DNA from: an uncultured Azospirillum sp.
Lineage (GTDB): Bacteria > Pseudomonadota > Alphaproteobacteria > Azospirillales > Azospirillaceae
Reading direction: 5' to 3'
Assembly: GCF_946480385.1 (NCBI RefSeq)
Contig: NZ_CAMLJP010000010.1
Coordinates: forward strand, 1-64,000
Length of the DNA: 64,000 nt
In this document: positions 29,142 through 37,634 of the stretch, piece after piece
Numbering within the stretch: the first letter of the stretch is position 1
Layout: the number at the start of each line of letters is the position of its first letter
Program-made: the position numbers and the translations under genes
The notes under the pieces: model-generated
Told to the model about the DNA's origin: nothing
The model's input: only the letters and a program-made list of their open reading frames with translations
Databases searched by the model: none

Positions 29142-29170
29142 TACATAGCCCCGCACGCGCATGTTGACAA
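29142..29170 (-). promoter_or_regulatory. rpsB promoter
   Basis: Read on the minus strand: TTGTCA (29170-29165), a 17-base spacer and TATGTA (29147-29142). It leaves a 5' leader of about 130 bases before rpsB, long enough for autoregulation by S2 as known in E. coli; no S2-binding structure was verified. Confidence 0.65.
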
Positions 29171-29172
29171 GG

Positions 29173-29209
29173 AAAAAGGCCACCCGGACCAGCGTCCGGA
29201 TGGCCTTTT
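29173..29209 (-). terminator. Terminator after aspS
   Basis: GGCCATCCGGAC (29205-29194) pairs with GTCCGGGTGGCC (29189-29178) on the minus strand with one G-U pair and a 4-base loop, followed by five T. It lies about 32 bases beyond the aspS stop and directly before the rpsB promoter. Confidence 0.85.
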
Positions 29210-29241
29210 CAGCAAACTGCCAAAGATCGGCAAAAGTTCCT

Positions 29242-31068
29242 TTACGCCTGCGGCGCGGACGGTGCGGCGACCTTCGGCTTGGGCAGGTCGAGCTTCAGGT
29301 GCAGTTCCCGCAGGCGGGCGGTGTCGACCGGCGCCGGGGCCTGCATCAGGAGGTCTTCGGCGCGCTGGTTCAGCGGGAAGGCGATGACCTCGCGGATGTT
29401 CGGCTCGTCGGCCAGCAGCATGACGATGCGGTCGATGCCCGGAGCCGAACCGCCGTGCGGCGGGGCGCCCAGCTTGAACGCGCTCAGCATGCCGCCGAAT
29501 CGAGCTTCCAGCTCCTCCGGCGGATAGCCGGCGATCTCGAAGGCCTTGTACATCACTTCCGGCAGGTGGTTACGGATGGCGCCGGACGACAGTTCGACGC
29601 CGTTGCAGACGATGTCGTACTGGTAGGCCTTGATGTCGAGCGGGTTCATCGTCTCCAGCGCCTTCAGGCCGCCCTGGGGCATGGAGAACGGGTTGTGGCT
29701 GAAGATGACCTTGTTGGTCTCCTCGTCCAGCTCGTACATCGGGAAATCGACGATCCAGCAGAAGCGGAAGGCGTTCTTCTCGATCAGGTCCAGCTCTTCG
29801 CCGATTCGGGTGCGGGCGAGGCCGGCCAGCTTGGCCGCAGGGCCTGCCTGATCGCAGACGAAGAAGATCGCGTCGCCGTCCTCGAGACCGGCGAGCTCAC
29901 GCAGGGCGGCTTGCGCTGCTTCCGGCACGAACTTGGCGATCGGACCTTTGCCGCCGCCGGCTTCCATGACGATGTAGCCGAGGCCGGGAGCGCCCAGACC
30001 GCGGGCCCAGTCGTTCAGCTTGTCGAAGAAGCTGCGCGGACGGTCGGAGACCTTCGGCGCGCGGATGGCGCGGACGACGCCACCCTTCTCCAGCGTCTGC
30101 TTAAAGGCGCGGAATTCGACGTCGTCGCGCTTGAACACCTCGGTCACGTCGGTGATGACCAGGGGATTGCGCAGGTCCGGCTTGTCGTTGCCGTACTTCA
30201 GCATCGATTCGGCGAAGGAGATGCGGCGGAACGGCAGCCCGTCGATGACCGGCTTCGATTCGCGGCGGAAGCCGCCGAACTCCTCGAAGATGCCGTGCAG
30301 CACCGGCTCGATGGCGGCGAAGACGTCCTCCTGGGTGACGAAGGACATCTCGAAATCGAGCTGGTAGAACTCGCCCGGGCTGCGGTCGGCGCGGGCATCC
30401 TCGTCGCGGAAGCAGGGGGCGATCTGAAAGTAGCGGTCGAAGCCGGCGACCATCAGCAGCTGCTTGAACTGCTGCGGCGCCTGCGGCAGGGCGTAGAACT
30501 TGCCGGGATGGTTGCGGCTCGGCACCAGATAGTCGCGCGCGCCCTCGGGCGAGGAGGCGGTGAGGATCGGCGTCTGGAACTCGGTGAAGCCCTGGTCGAT
30601 CATGCGGCGGCGCGCCGAGGCGATCACGCGCGAACGCAGCATGATGTTCTCGTGGATGCGCTCGCGGCGCAGGTCGAGGAAGCGGTAGCGCAGGCGCACG
30701 TCCTCGCCGGCATCGGTGTCCTGGTTGACCTGCAGCGGAATCTGCTCCGCCTCGCCTTCCACGGTCAGTTCGGCGATCTGCAGTTCGATGCGGCCGGTGG
30801 GCAGCTTGTCGTTGATCGTCTCGGCCGTGCGCTTCACCACCTTGCCGGTGACGGTGATGACCGATTCCAGCTTCAGCCGGTTGGCGACCTCGAAGGCCGG
30901 GTTGGAGGTATCGACCACGCACTGCGTCAGGCCGTAATGGTCGCGCAGGTCGATGAACAGCAGCTGTCCATGGTCGCGCTTCCGGTTCATCCAGCCCGAC
31001 AGGCGGACGGTTTCACCGGCATTCTCTTCACGAAGCTGGCCGCAGGTGTGCGTGCGGTAGGGGTGCAT
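29242..31068 (-). CDS. aspS: Aspartyl-tRNA synthetase
   Basis: A 608-residue class II synthetase. The anticodon-binding OB fold comes first ([34 protein letters not shown]), then motif 2 ([25 protein letters not shown]), a bacterial GAD insertion (about 290-420) and motif 3 ([14 protein letters not shown]). The ATG at 31068 is the first that fits the family. Whether it is the non-discriminating type that also charges tRNA-Asn cannot be settled by eye. It is divergent from rnd and ends at a clear terminator. Confidence 0.97.
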   Translation of the reverse strand: MHPYRTHTCGQLREENAGETVRLSGWMNRKRDHGQLLFIDLRDHYGLTQCVVDTSNPAFEVANRLKLESVITVTGKVVKRTAETINDKLPTGRIELQIAELTVEGEAEQIPLQVNQDTDAGEDVRLRYRFLDLRRERIHENIMLRSRVIASARRRMIDQGFTEFQTPILTASSPEGARDYLVPSRNHPGKFYALPQAPQQFKQLLMVAGFDRYFQIAPCFRDEDARADRSPGEFYQLDFEMSFVTQEDVFAAIEPVLHGIFEEFGGFRRESKPVIDGLPFRRISFAESMLKYGNDKPDLRNPLVITDVTEVFKRDDVEFRAFKQTLEKGGVVRAIRAPKVSDRPRSFFDKLNDWARGLGAPGLGYIVMEAGGGKGPIAKFVPEAAQAALRELAGLEDGDAIFFVCDQAGPAAKLAGLARTRIGEELDLIEKNAFRFCWIVDFPMYELDEETNKVIFSHNPFSMPQGGLKALETMNPLDIKAYQYDIVCNGVELSSGAIRNHLPEVMYKAFEIAGYPPEELEARFGGMLSAFKLGAPPHGGSAPGIDRIVMLLADEPNIREVIAFPLNQRAEDLLMQAPAPVDTARLRELHLKLDLPKPKVAAPSAPQA

Positions 31069-31411
31069 GGGTCGAAACACCTTGAAAAGGGCGGATTCCG
31101 GCGGAAAAAGCGGTTCGACACACCACACCGGACGCGCGCGAAAGTCAAGCCGCGATAGGGTGCAGCGCAGTGCGGCGGGAGCCCGGATGGAACGTTTGGA
31201 ACGGCATGAAACATCCTGGGCCACCCTGTTCAACCGTTCCATCCGCCGGCAGTCCAGCTGCCGGACCCCAGTTTAACACCGCCGGGACCGGGGGATAAGC
31301 GGAGCGGAAAAATCAGGCCGCCTGTCCCACCGGCACGCCCTTTTGCAACGCGCATCGGCTCCGCGCGTCGGCGGACTTTCAAGCACCCGTTTGGTCGTGT
31401 ATGAAGCAACC
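31069..31411. promoter_or_regulatory. 343-base divergent intergenic region, aspS/rnd
   Basis: No gene is supported here. It should hold the promoters of aspS (minus) and rnd (plus). A perfect 10-base inverted repeat, GGATGGAACG at 31185-31194 and CGTTCCATCC at 31235-31244, encloses a 40-base spacer; GTTC/GAAC-like words are present but not at the N7 spacing of a LexA box. Confidence 0.5.
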
Positions 31412-32602
31412 ATGACGCTCATCACGACAACCGACGCCCTTCAGGCCTTCTGTCAGTCGCTGGCAGGGGCCGAGTACATCACGGTCGACACCGAGTTCCT
31501 GCGGGAAAAGACCTATTGGCCGCAACTGTGCCTCGTCCAGGTCGGCGGGCCCGACGGCGCGGTCGCCATCGACCCGCTGGCCGAAGGCATCGACCTGGCG
31601 CCGCTGTTCGCGCTGATGAGCGACCCGTCGGTGCTGAAGGTGTTCCACGCCGCCCGGCAGGACGTGGAGATCTTCTGGCACCTGTCCGGCCAGATCCCGC
31701 ATCCGCTGTTCGACACCCAGGTCGCGGCGATGGTCTGCGGCTTCGGCGAGAGCGTCGGCTACGAGACGCTGGTGACCAAGCTGGCCGGCGCCCGCATCGA
31801 CAAGTCCAGCCGCTTCACCGACTGGTCGCACCGGCCGCTGACCGACCGGCAGCTGACCTACGCCCTGTCCGACGTCATCCACCTGCGCCCGGCCTATGAG
31901 AAGCTGAAGCGCCGTCTCGCCCGCTCCGGCCGCTCGCACTGGCTGGAAGAGGAGATGGCGATCCTGACCGACCCGGCGACCTATCAGGTCGATCCGGAAA
32001 GCTCCTACATGCGGCTGAAGGTGCGGACCAACAAGCCGCGCTTCATGGCCGTCCTGAAGGAACTGGCGGCGTGGCGCGAACGCGAGGCCCAGCGCCGCGA
32101 CCAGCCGCGCTCCCGCGTGCTGCGCGACGAGGCGCTGCTGGAGATCGCCGCCCACGCGCCGACCACGGTCGACGACCTCGCCCGTACCCGGGGACTGGGC
32201 CGCGGTTTCGCCGAGGGGCGCCAGGGCGCCGACGTGCTGGGCGCCGTGCAAGCCGGGCTGGACCTGCCGGACAGCGCCCTGCCCCGTGTCGAACCGCGAG
32301 AAGAACCGCCGCCCGGATTGCAGCCTATCGTCGAATTGCTGCGCGTCCTTCTGAAGATGAAGTGCGACGAGAACAATGTCGCGGCGAAGCTGGTGGCGTC
32401 CTCGGCCGATCTGGAGTCCTTGGCGGCCGATGATCGGGCAGAGATTCCGGCGATGCAGGGCTGGCGGCGCGAACTGTTCGGCAATGATGCGCTCGCCTTG
32501 AAGCACGGAAAAATCGGACTGGCGGTCATAGACCGTCGCGTCCGCATCGTTCCTGCTGGCGAACCGCGCCACACGACCGATTCGGCCGAATCCGAAACTT
32601 GA
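31412..32602 (+). CDS. rnd: Ribonuclease D
   Basis: A 396-residue 3'-5' exoribonuclease acting on tRNA and other structured RNA 3' ends. The DEDDy residues are visible: Asp26 and Glu28 in VDTEFLRE, Asp84 in HAARQDVEIF, Tyr150 and Asp154 in LTYALSDVIHL. An HRDC-type helical domain follows from about residue 205. The ATG at 31412 is preceded by a weak ribosome site; an upstream extension lacks similarity. A GTCCGGG/CCCGGAC hairpin lies at 32651-32674 after the stop. Confidence 0.94.
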   Translation: MTLITTTDALQAFCQSLAGAEYITVDTEFLREKTYWPQLCLVQVGGPDGAVAIDPLAEGIDLAPLFALMSDPSVLKVFHAARQDVEIFWHLSGQIPHPLFDTQVAAMVCGFGESVGYETLVTKLAGARIDKSSRFTDWSHRPLTDRQLTYALSDVIHLRPAYEKLKRRLARSGRSHWLEEEMAILTDPATYQVDPESSYMRLKVRTNKPRFMAVLKELAAWREREAQRRDQPRSRVLRDEALLEIAAHAPTTVDDLARTRGLGRGFAEGRQGADVLGAVQAGLDLPDSALPRVEPREEPPPGLQPIVELLRVLLKMKCDENNVAAKLVASSADLESLAADDRAEIPAMQGWRRELFGNDALALKHGKIGLAVIDRRVRIVPAGEPRHTTDSAESET

Positions 32603-32681
32603 CCTTTTCGGATGGCGTCGCTTCGATGATTGCGGCGCCTTTTGCGGCAGTCCGGGTGCTTCCTGCGCCCGGACGTTAGCC

Positions 32682-32696
32682 TTAAGGGCTTTTTAA
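32682..32696 (+). promoter_or_regulatory. CtrA-like site, TTAA-N7-TTAA
   Basis: TTAA at 32682-32685 and TTAA at 32693-32696 are seven bases apart, the spacing of the alphaproteobacterial CtrA operator. It lies about 200 bases upstream of the degenerate EAL gene in an AT-rich patch. Found by eye; the motif is short. Confidence 0.45.
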
Positions 32697-32794
32697 AGAA
32701 AGTTACCATTAAGATCGGTTAGGCTTCGCAGCATTGGACGGATCTTGCCTGTTCGGCCGATCTGCGGGGGTCCGATCCGGCGATGGCCGGACCG

Positions 32795-32812
32795 CCGGGC
32801 GGAAACGCCCGG
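32795..32812 (+). promoter_or_regulatory. GAAA-tetraloop hairpin in the EAL gene leader
   Basis: CCGGGCG (32795-32801), loop GAAA, CGCCCGG (32806-32812): a perfect 7-base stem capped by a GNRA tetraloop, 87 bases before the start codon. It could be part of a structured 5' leader. It does not match the c-di-GMP riboswitch consensus that I remember. Confidence 0.5.
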
Positions 32813-32899
32813 ACGGAAAGCAGAAGGCTGCCGAACAACGAGCGGCCGAAGACATGGGTGGTTGGCAGGCGCGACGCTTGTTGTGGGAGTGAGCAAGGT

Positions 32900-34186
32900 A
32901 TGAGCAGGTTTGGCGGCAGACCACCCATTGGACGGGACCGTGTCCGGCTTTCCACCACGGAAAAGCAGGCCGCCGTCGCCGCCGCCAAGGACCAGAAGCC
33001 GGAGTTCGACAACGACAAGCTCCTGAACCTGCTGCGGTCGGCGAAGAACGAACTGCAGGGCATGCGTCTGATCCACATGCACCTGTCGCTGTTGAAGGAC
33101 CGCGATCCGAGCAGCCAGATGATGGTCCGTTCCATCATCCAGGAACTGGCGAGCAAGGCCTCTTACCTGCAATCCTTCAACATCTCCAACGGCGACGTCA
33201 TCATCCTCTACAAGGGGCTGAAGCTGACCGGCGTCACCGATGTCTGCCAGACGGTGGAACAGGTCTTCCTGTCGAAGACGACGCTGACCGGGCCGAATCC
33301 TTATAAGGAATATTCGCTCTATTCGATCATGGAACTGGCGTTGAACTTCATCAACGTCATCCGTTTCATCGAAGAATTGCAGGCGAACGAGACCGGACAG
33401 CACGTCACCGAGACCAAGCCGCCGATCACGCTGGAGGAATTGGGCAAGCTCGAACGCTCGATGCAGATGTTCGACCTGTCGCCCTTCCTGTTCAATCAGG
33501 GCATCGCCAACATCGGCGGCGGCGATACGGAGATGGAGTATTATGAACTCTACATCTCCATCAAGCTGCTCCAGGAGCGGCTGTGCCCCGATTACGACAT
33601 CACCGCCAACAAGTGGCTGTTCAACTACTTCACCGCCAACCTCGACCAGTCGGTTCTGCGCGCCCTGAACCATGGCCTGAGCTTCATGCGCGGGCGGCGG
33701 ATCGGCATCAACATCAACCTGTCGACCGTCATCTCCACCGGCTTCGTGAAGTTCGACGAACGGCTGCCCATCGACTTCCGCGGGCAGGTGGTGCTCGAGG
33801 TGTCGAAGGGCGACCTGATCGAGAATCTGTCGCTGTTCAACGAGGTGGTGGAGTTCGCGCAGGACCGCCGCTATCAGATCGCGGTGGACGGGCTGAACCC
33901 GTTCTGGGTGACGAACTTCGATCTGGAATATCTGAACGCCGATTACGCCAAGATCTTCTGGTCCAACGACATGCTGGAGATGGACCCGCAGTTCGAAAAG
34001 TATTTCCGCGATCGCATCGCCGAGCAGGATCGCTGCAAGTTCATCCTGGCGCGCTGCGACAGCGTGACCAGCCTGGTCTATGCCCACAAGATGGGAATCA
34101 ATCTGGTCCAGGGCCGCGCGGTGGACAACATCATGCGCAAGGGCGTCAGCGTCCGCGAGGCCATCGCCCACGCCAAAGTCGATTAG
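32900..34186 (+). CDS. Degenerate EAL-domain protein, probably non-catalytic
   Basis: A 428-residue protein. The C-terminal half follows the EAL fold but lacks catalytic residues: INLS (272-275), VVLEVSK (297-303) at the ELTE-like position, AVDGLNPF (328-335) where active enzymes have ALDDFGTG, YAKIFW (349-354) in place of VKID, ILARCDSV (382-389) in place of the AEGVE strand, and LVQGRAV (402-408) for the final QG motif. The EAL triplet itself is absent. The N-terminal 250 residues are mostly helical and unassigned. It may bind c-di-GMP or a partner protein rather than degrade c-di-GMP. The ATG at 32900 has AAGG upstream. A CtrA-like site lies upstream. Confidence 0.75.
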   Translation: MSRFGGRPPIGRDRVRLSTTEKQAAVAAAKDQKPEFDNDKLLNLLRSAKNELQGMRLIHMHLSLLKDRDPSSQMMVRSIIQELASKASYLQSFNISNGDVIILYKGLKLTGVTDVCQTVEQVFLSKTTLTGPNPYKEYSLYSIMELALNFINVIRFIEELQANETGQHVTETKPPITLEELGKLERSMQMFDLSPFLFNQGIANIGGGDTEMEYYELYISIKLLQERLCPDYDITANKWLFNYFTANLDQSVLRALNHGLSFMRGRRIGININLSTVISTGFVKFDERLPIDFRGQVVLEVSKGDLIENLSLFNEVVEFAQDRRYQIAVDGLNPFWVTNFDLEYLNADYAKIFWSNDMLEMDPQFEKYFRDRIAEQDRCKFILARCDSVTSLVYAHKMGINLVQGRAVDNIMRKGVSVREAIAHAKVD

Positions 34187-34217
34187 GACCAAAGTCGATT
34201 AGGGCCAAGGTGGATTA
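34170..34217 (+). repeat. Three 16-bp tandem repeat units across a stop codon
   Basis: CCAAAGTCGATTAGGA (34172-34187), CCAAAGTCGATTAGGG (34188-34203) and CCAAGGTGGATTAAGG (34204-34219, diverged) run in tandem through the stop of the EAL-like gene. The first unit encodes the terminal KVD-stop, so the stop is repeated in each unit. Confidence 0.8.
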
Positions 34218-34227
34218 AGGACGCCGC

Positions 34228-34989
34228 TCACGGCTTGCGCGGCGCCTGCCGCAGCAGACCGTCGGTCCAGGCCGGGGGAAGCAGCGCCAGCAGCCAGACC
34301 GCGGCCATCATCGGCCAGGGAAAGGCGATTCGCGCCCGGTTGCGTTCCAGCCCGCGGCGGATGACGCGGGCGGCGGCATCGGTTTCCATCAGGAAGGGCA
34401 TGGGGAAGCGGTTGACCGCCGTCATCCGGCTTTTGACGAAGCCGGGGCAGATTACCGACACGCCAATCCCCTCCCCGGCCAGATCGCCGCGCAGGGCTTC
34501 CCCATAGACCCGGACCATCGCCTTGCTGGCGCAATAGGCCGGCGCGCCGGGGAGGCCGCGGAATCCCGCCAGTGATGCCATGATGGCGATCTGGCCGCGC
34601 CGCCGGGCCCGCATGGCCGGAAGCAGCGGGTGGATGCTGTTCAGCACTCCGTCGATGTTCACCGCCAGGATGCGCCGGGCCTGCTCCTCCGTCTCGCCGC
34701 CGTCGCCGGTGCCGGCCGACATGCCGGCGTTGGCGATCAGCAGGTCAACCGGCGTTCCGGCATCGACCCGCGCCAGCCATCCGGCCATCGCGGCGCGGTC
34801 AGCCACATCGATCACCGCCGTCTCCACATCCGCGCCGGCAGCGCGGCAACGCTGAGCCACCGCCTCCAGCCTCGCGGAGTCGCGACCGGTCAGCGCAAGG
34901 GCCATTCCGGGCGCGGCGTAGAGGACAGCCAGTGCCTCGCCGATGCCGCTGGAGGCGCCGGTGATGACGATGGACCGCGGCTGTTTCAT
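34228..34989 (-). CDS. SDR family NAD(P)-dependent oxidoreductase
   Basis: A 253-residue classical short-chain dehydrogenase. GASSGIG (11-17) is the cofactor loop, NAG (87-89) is present, and the catalytic set is Ser139, Tyr152 and Lys156 (YCASK). The C-terminal 60 residues have a hydrophobic patch (WPMMAAVWLLALLPPAW) like the membrane-associated DltE/YqjQ-type SDRs. The substrate is unknown. The ATG at 34989 is preceded by GGAGG-like purines. It is divergent from yicC. Confidence 0.88.
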   Translation of the reverse strand: MKQPRSIVITGASSGIGEALAVLYAAPGMALALTGRDSARLEAVAQRCRAAGADVETAVIDVADRAAMAGWLARVDAGTPVDLLIANAGMSAGTGDGGETEEQARRILAVNIDGVLNSIHPLLPAMRARRRGQIAIMASLAGFRGLPGAPAYCASKAMVRVYGEALRGDLAGEGIGVSVICPGFVKSRMTAVNRFPMPFLMETDAAARVIRRGLERNRARIAFPWPMMAAVWLLALLPPAWTDGLLRQAPRKP

Positions 34990-35089
34990 GGAGGTTCCGC
35001 CCTGTTCGCCGGCTGCCGGGTGGCGCCGAAGCTTGTTGTGGGGTGATGTGGCGTTTATAAGCACCACACCGATCTACACCGTTTTTCAA

Positions 35090-35998
35090 ATGAGGCCGCC
35101 TTTGCCAGCCCATCGCCCCGTCATTGCCAGCATGACCGGTTTCGCGCGCGTCGACGGGCACGGCGACGGCTATTCCTGGACCTTCGAGGCCAAGAGCGTC
35201 AATGGCCGCAGCCTGGATCTGCGCTGCCGCCTGCCGTCGGGCTTCGACAGCGTCGAGGCGGTGGCGCGAGCCGAACTGCCGAAGCGGCTGGCCCGCGGCA
35301 ACGTCAACCTGACGCTGACCGTCAACCGTGCCCAGGCGGTTTCCCAACTGCGCATCAACCGCGAGCTTCTGACCCAGGTTCTGGAGATCGCGCGGGAGAT
35401 CGAGGGGGCCGGTGCCGCCCCGCCGCGGCTGGATTCGCTGCTGGCGGTCCGCGGCATCATCGAGCCGGTGGAAGAAGACGAGACCGAAGCGCGCGAGCGC
35501 GTCGAATCGGTGCTGAAAGGCGAACTGGCCAAGCTGATCGACCAGCTGGTGATCAACCGCCTCGCCGAGGGCGCGCGAATCGCCGAGGTGCTGAACGGCC
35601 ATCTCGACGAGATCGCCCGGCTGGTCGAGGCAGCATCGGCCTGCGCCTCCACCCAGCCGGAGGCGCTGCGCGAGAAGCTGCGCGCCCAGGTCGCCGCGAT
35701 CCTCGGCTCCTTCCCCGCCCTGTCGGAAGACCGGCTGGCACAGGAGGCGGCGATCCTGATCGGCAAGGCCGACGTGCGCGAGGAGTTGGACCGCCTGCGT
35801 GCCCACATCCAGGCCGCGCGCGACCTGATGGCGGAAGGCGGGGCCATCGGCCGCCGGTTCGACTTCCTGTGCCAGGAATTCAACCGCGAGGCCAACACGC
35901 TCTGCTCCAAATCGGCGGACGTCGAACTGACCCGCATCGGCCTGTCGCTGAAAGCCTCGATCGAGCAGCTTCGCGAGCAGGTTCAGAACATCGAATAA
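35090..35998 (+). CDS. yicC: YicC family protein, RNA-binding or endoribonuclease
   Basis: A 302-residue YicC-like protein: IASMTGFARVDG at the start, EAKSVNGRSLDLRCRLP, the long helical middle, and the DUF1732 C-terminus (GRRFDFLCQEFNREANTLCSKSADVELTRIGL). E. coli YicC has been described as an RNase or RNase adaptor acting with PNPase; applying that here is inference. The ATG at 35090 gives MRPPLPAHRPVIASMTGF; a TTG at 35102 is an alternative. It lies 22 bases ahead of gmk, a common pairing. Confidence 0.92.
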   Translation: MRPPLPAHRPVIASMTGFARVDGHGDGYSWTFEAKSVNGRSLDLRCRLPSGFDSVEAVARAELPKRLARGNVNLTLTVNRAQAVSQLRINRELLTQVLEIAREIEGAGAAPPRLDSLLAVRGIIEPVEEDETEARERVESVLKGELAKLIDQLVINRLAEGARIAEVLNGHLDEIARLVEAASACASTQPEALREKLRAQVAAILGSFPALSEDRLAQEAAILIGKADVREELDRLRAHIQAARDLMAEGGAIGRRFDFLCQEFNREANTLCSKSADVELTRIGLSLKASIEQLREQVQNIE

Positions 35999-36020
35999 CT
36001 GGCAACAGCGAGTGAGCGCC

Positions 36021-36668
36021 ATGGCTGCGACCAACACCTCCCTGATCCACCGGCGCGGCCTGATGCTGGTGCTGTCGTCCCCGTCGGGCGCCGGCAAGAC
36101 CACCATCGCCCGCGGCCTGCTGGAGCGTGATGCCGGCATCACCATGTCGGTGTCGGTGACGACCCGCCCGATGCGCCCCGGCGAGGCCGAAGGGCTGGAC
36201 TACTACTTCATCGACCAGCAGCGCTTCGACCATATGGCGGAGACCGGCGACCTGCTGGAGCATGCCCGCGTCTTCGGCAACTGCTATGGCACACCGCGGG
36301 TGGCGGTGGAGGATGCGCTGGGCGCCGGGCGCGACGTGCTGTTCGCCATCGACTGGCAGGGTGCGCAGCAGCTGGCGCAGAACGCCCGCGACGATCTGGT
36401 CAGCGTCTTCGTCCTGCCGCCGTCGGTCAGCGAACTGGAACGCCGCCTGCGTGGCCGTGGCCAGGATTCGGAGGAGGTCATCGCCAACCGCATGGCGAAG
36501 GCGTCCAACGAGATCAGCCACTGGCCGGAATACGACTACGTCATCGTCAACAGCGACGTGAACGAGAGCATCAACGCGGTCGAGTCGATCCTGCGTGCCG
36601 AACGGCTGCGCCGCCGCCGTCAGGTCGGCCTGCCGGAGTTCGTGCGCAGCATTCAGGACACGCTGTAA
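36021..36668 (+). CDS. gmk: Guanylate kinase
   Basis: A 215-residue enzyme that phosphorylates GMP and dGMP. The P-loop is SSPSGAGKTT (19-28); SVSVTTRPMRPGEAEGLDYYFI and VFGNCYGTP form the GMP site; NRMAKASNEISHW follows. A GTG at 36012 would add three residues; the ATG at 36021 has GTGAG upstream. The stop is immediately adjacent to the stop of the convergent DUF6065-like gene (36669), leaving no room for a separate terminator. Confidence 0.96.
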   Translation: MAATNTSLIHRRGLMLVLSSPSGAGKTTIARGLLERDAGITMSVSVTTRPMRPGEAEGLDYYFIDQQRFDHMAETGDLLEHARVFGNCYGTPRVAVEDALGAGRDVLFAIDWQGAQQLAQNARDDLVSVFVLPPSVSELERRLRGRGQDSEEVIANRMAKASNEISHWPEYDYVIVNSDVNESINAVESILRAERLRRRRQVGLPEFVRSIQDTL

Positions 36669-37400
36669 CTACTTGTCCGTAAACGGTTTCGCCCGGATCT
36701 TGATCTCATGGCCGGGCGGGCCGTCACTGCCGTCCGGCTGTTTGCCGCGGTAATAGCCCTTTTGCCAGCGTTCCTGCGCGGCGGCGCTGCCCGGCGTCTG
36801 CAGGTCGCTGTTGAACTGGCTGCGCGAGGCCGCCCAGGCCCGGTACTGCGCCGCCGTCTCCGGATCGCTGTCGAGGTCGCGGACCTCCGGCGTCAGGCTT
36901 TCGACCAGACCGCGCTGGATCGGCATCAGATGGGCGAAGGGTTCGCCCTTCTCCCAGGTGACCGGCACGCCGGGCGCGGTGAATTTCCAGTTCATGGTGA
37001 AGGGATAGGGTGACCAGTCGGTCTCGATGATGCCCGACAGGCCCATGATGCCGTGCTTCGGGTGGTTCAGCGGGCCGGTCACCATCAGGTTGACGTCCGG
37101 CGGCGTGCGGAACAGCGCCGCGACGTGAAAGGTCAGCACGCCGCTGCCGAAATGGCTGGCAGGAAGCAGGGGATGCTGCTCCTCCGCTGTGACGGTGATG
37201 GCCTCCAGCCCGGTGCCGCCGTCCCACACCGCCGTCACCCGCACGGGACAGCAGACCTCCCACCCATGCATGCTGGCGATGTTGAGCGGCAAACAGCGAT
37301 AGCCGTACTGCTCCGGCAGAGCGTCGATCCAGTCGCGGGTCGGGCGGGCCGGGCGGATGTCGGGCAGCACGCCCGAGAGCGGATAAGCGATCAGCGTCAT
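36669..37400 (-). CDS. DUF6065-like protein of unknown function
   Basis: A 243-residue soluble protein without a signal peptide or membrane segment. It starts with a hydrophobic strand ([27 protein letters not shown]), then AYRCLPL-like and GWEVCCPV patterns, and a middle [17 protein letters not shown] with [14 protein letters not shown]. These patterns recall DUF6065, but I cannot verify that. There are two adjacent cysteines at about residues 50-51. It is convergent with gmk, and its start faces the chemoreceptor promoter region. No catalytic motif is recognised. Confidence 0.65.
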   Translation of the reverse strand: MTLIAYPLSGVLPDIRPARPTRDWIDALPEQYGYRCLPLNIASMHGWEVCCPVRVTAVWDGGTGLEAITVTAEEQHPLLPASHFGSGVLTFHVAALFRTPPDVNLMVTGPLNHPKHGIMGLSGIIETDWSPYPFTMNWKFTAPGVPVTWEKGEPFAHLMPIQRGLVESLTPEVRDLDSDPETAAQYRAWAASRSQFNSDLQTPGSAAAQERWQKGYYRGKQPDGSDGPPGHEIKIRAKPFTDK

Positions 37401-37634
37401 GGCGCCGCATCCTGCCAGACTTCGCCATCCGGTGTAATCCGGAGGCTGGCGATGGTCACAACCGGCCGCCTGTCCATTCGGATTATTCCTAGGCCCGCGT
37501 TAGAGATTGCGCAGTCGCGAAGTACTCAAGTATGTGTCACACTTCGCATTAGAGTTCTATCAATTAGCGAAGCGCACTATGCCGTGCCTGCAGGCGGCGG
37601 CCGTGGTGACGCGCGCATCGTGTGGGGCTGGGCA

